7,294 bases of DNA from contig CALPRR020000129.1 in NCBI GenBank assembly GCA_943326025.2, positions 1 to 7,294 on the forward strand, read 5' to 3'. The position numbers were made by a program, and so were the translations under genes. This document shows, piece by piece, positions 6,739 through 7,294 of this stretch. Position 1 is the first letter of the stretch. Each line of letters starts with the position of its first letter. This DNA comes from Candidatus Kuenenia stuttgartensis. GTDB lineage: Bacteria > Bacteroidota > Bacteroidia > Flavobacteriales_D > Crocinitomicaceae. The notes beneath the pieces were generated by a model. It searched no databases and was not told where the DNA came from. It saw nothing but the letters and a program-made list of their open reading frames with translations.

Positions 6739-7014
6739 ATGTCTACATCGTTTAAACCATTAGCGGATAGAGTTCTTATCGAACCAACGCCAGTTGAGCA
6801 AAAAACTGCAAGTGGAATTATCATTCCGGATTCAGCAAAAGAAAAACCATTACAAGGAACTGTTATTGCTGCAGGAAACGGTAAAACAGATGAGCCAATG
6901 ACAGTAAAAGTTGGTGATACCGTTCTTTTTGGACAATATTCAGGTACAGAAATTAAGTTAGATGGTAAAAGTTATTTAATCATGCGTGAGGCTGATATTT
7001 ACGGGATTTTTTAA
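6739..7014 (+). CDS. groES: Co-chaperonin GroES (Hsp10)
   Basis: GroES forms the heptameric lid that closes the GroEL chamber during ATP-driven protein folding in the cytoplasm. The 91-residue product is of normal Bacteroidota length and complete: the N-terminal strand FKPLADRVLIEP (5-16), the mobile loop that contacts GroEL around TASGIIIPDSAKE (23-35), the QGTVIAAGNG segment (39-48), the KVGDTVLFGQYSGTEI core (57-72) and the C-terminal YLIMREADIYGI. The start is fixed by the conserved strand soon after Met1; an A-rich leader replaces a Shine-Dalgarno sequence. groEL follows after 31 bp, the usual bicistronic order. A terminator upstream isolates the pair from the secG operon, so they have their own, probably heat-responsive, promoter. 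Confidence 0.97.
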   Translation: MSTSFKPLADRVLIEPTPVEQKTASGIIIPDSAKEKPLQGTVIAAGNGKTDEPMTVKVGDTVLFGQYSGTEIKLDGKSYLIMREADIYGIF

Positions 7015-7045
7015 TTAATTACTTCAAAAAATAACATTAGAAAAA

Positions 7046-7294
7046 ATGGCAAAAGAAATTTATTTCGACGTAGAAGCTCGTGAAAAGCTTAAAAAAGGTG
7101 TTGATGCTTTAGCAAATGCAGTTAAAGTTACTTTAGGACCAAAAGGAAGAAACGTAGTTATCGGAAAAAAATTCGGTGCACCACACGTGACTAAAGATGG
7201 TGTTTCAGTTGCAAAAGAAATCGAATTGCTTGATCCTATTGAAAATATGGGTGCGCAAATGGTGAAAGAAGTTGCTTCTAAAACAGCAGATATC
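7046..7294 (+). CDS. groEL: Chaperonin GroEL (Hsp60), N-terminal 83 residues; runs off right edge
   Basis: GroEL is the tetradecameric ATP-dependent folding chamber that works with GroES. The frame opens at ATG 7046 (MAKEIYFDVEARE) and stays open to the last base of the window. Visible equatorial-domain features are ALANAVKVTLGPKGRNV with the nucleotide-binding TLGPKG (29-34), the KDGVSVAKEIEL segment (50-61) whose Asp51 corresponds to the ATP/metal-contacting Asp52 of the E. coli protein, and MGAQMVKEVASKTAD (68-82). The next expected motif, the GDGTTT catalytic loop, lies just beyond the edge. About 15% of a typical 545-residue GroEL is present, with no damage seen. Confidence 0.97.
   Translation, partial: MAKEIYFDVEAREKLKKGVDALANAVKVTLGPKGRNVVIGKKFGAPHVTKDGVSVAKEIELLDPIENMGAQMVKEVASKTADI

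Noticed and set aside
1..7294. A novel multi-gene system such as defence, mobile element or biosynthetic cluster
   Set aside because: Every frame of size except one belongs to a known housekeeping family in a normal order; no integrase, transposase, toxin pair, CRISPR repeat or cluster-type enzyme is seen.

Overview
The window looks like ordinary core chromosome from a low-GC member of the Bacteroidota, most likely order Flavobacteriales. Four things point there. The proteins (TopA, MiaB, LptE-like, SecG, GroES, GroEL) read like flavobacterial housekeeping proteins. The start codons lack Shine-Dalgarno sequences and have A-rich leaders instead. There is a near-perfect Bacteroidota promoter of the TTG-N20-TAnnTTTG type ahead of miaB. 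The gene order topA < > miaB - sigma-54 activator - lptE - TPR-like protein - secG matches what I recall from this group. Family and genus are not resolved; a Flavobacteriaceae- or Crocinitomicaceae-like organism is a guess.

Layout. Bases 1-1379 hold the N-terminal 459 codons of DNA topoisomerase I (topA) on the minus strand, running off the left edge. A 277-bp AT-rich divergent intergenic region (1380-1656) carries a good promoter for the rightward genes and a weaker one for topA. From 1657 to 6541 five genes lie head to tail: miaB (tRNA methylthiolation), a sigma-54 activator lacking a sensory domain, an LptE-family lipoprotein, a Glu/Ile-rich protein with a TPR-like C-terminus, and secG. 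They are separated by 6 bp or overlap by 1 bp, so they very probably form one translationally coupled transcript. Two consecutive hairpins follow secG, the second a clear intrinsic terminator. After a 197-bp gap comes groES (6739-7014) and then the first 83 codons of groEL (7046 to the right edge), a separate chaperonin operon.

How the genes fit together. Three products of the central operon relate to the cell envelope or could do so: LptE (outer-membrane LPS assembly), SecG (inner-membrane translocase) and possibly the TPR-like protein. MiaB and the sigma-54 activator add tRNA modification and transcription control. No shared pathway is proven; only the tight packing links them.

I see no mobile element, CRISPR array, tRNA or rRNA, phage gene or defence system, and no convincing sign of a new multi-gene system. 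The items most worth a second look are the uncharacterised Glu/Ile-rich protein and the sensor-less sigma-54 activator with a GSFTGA loop. The longest stretch without a gene is 277 bp.
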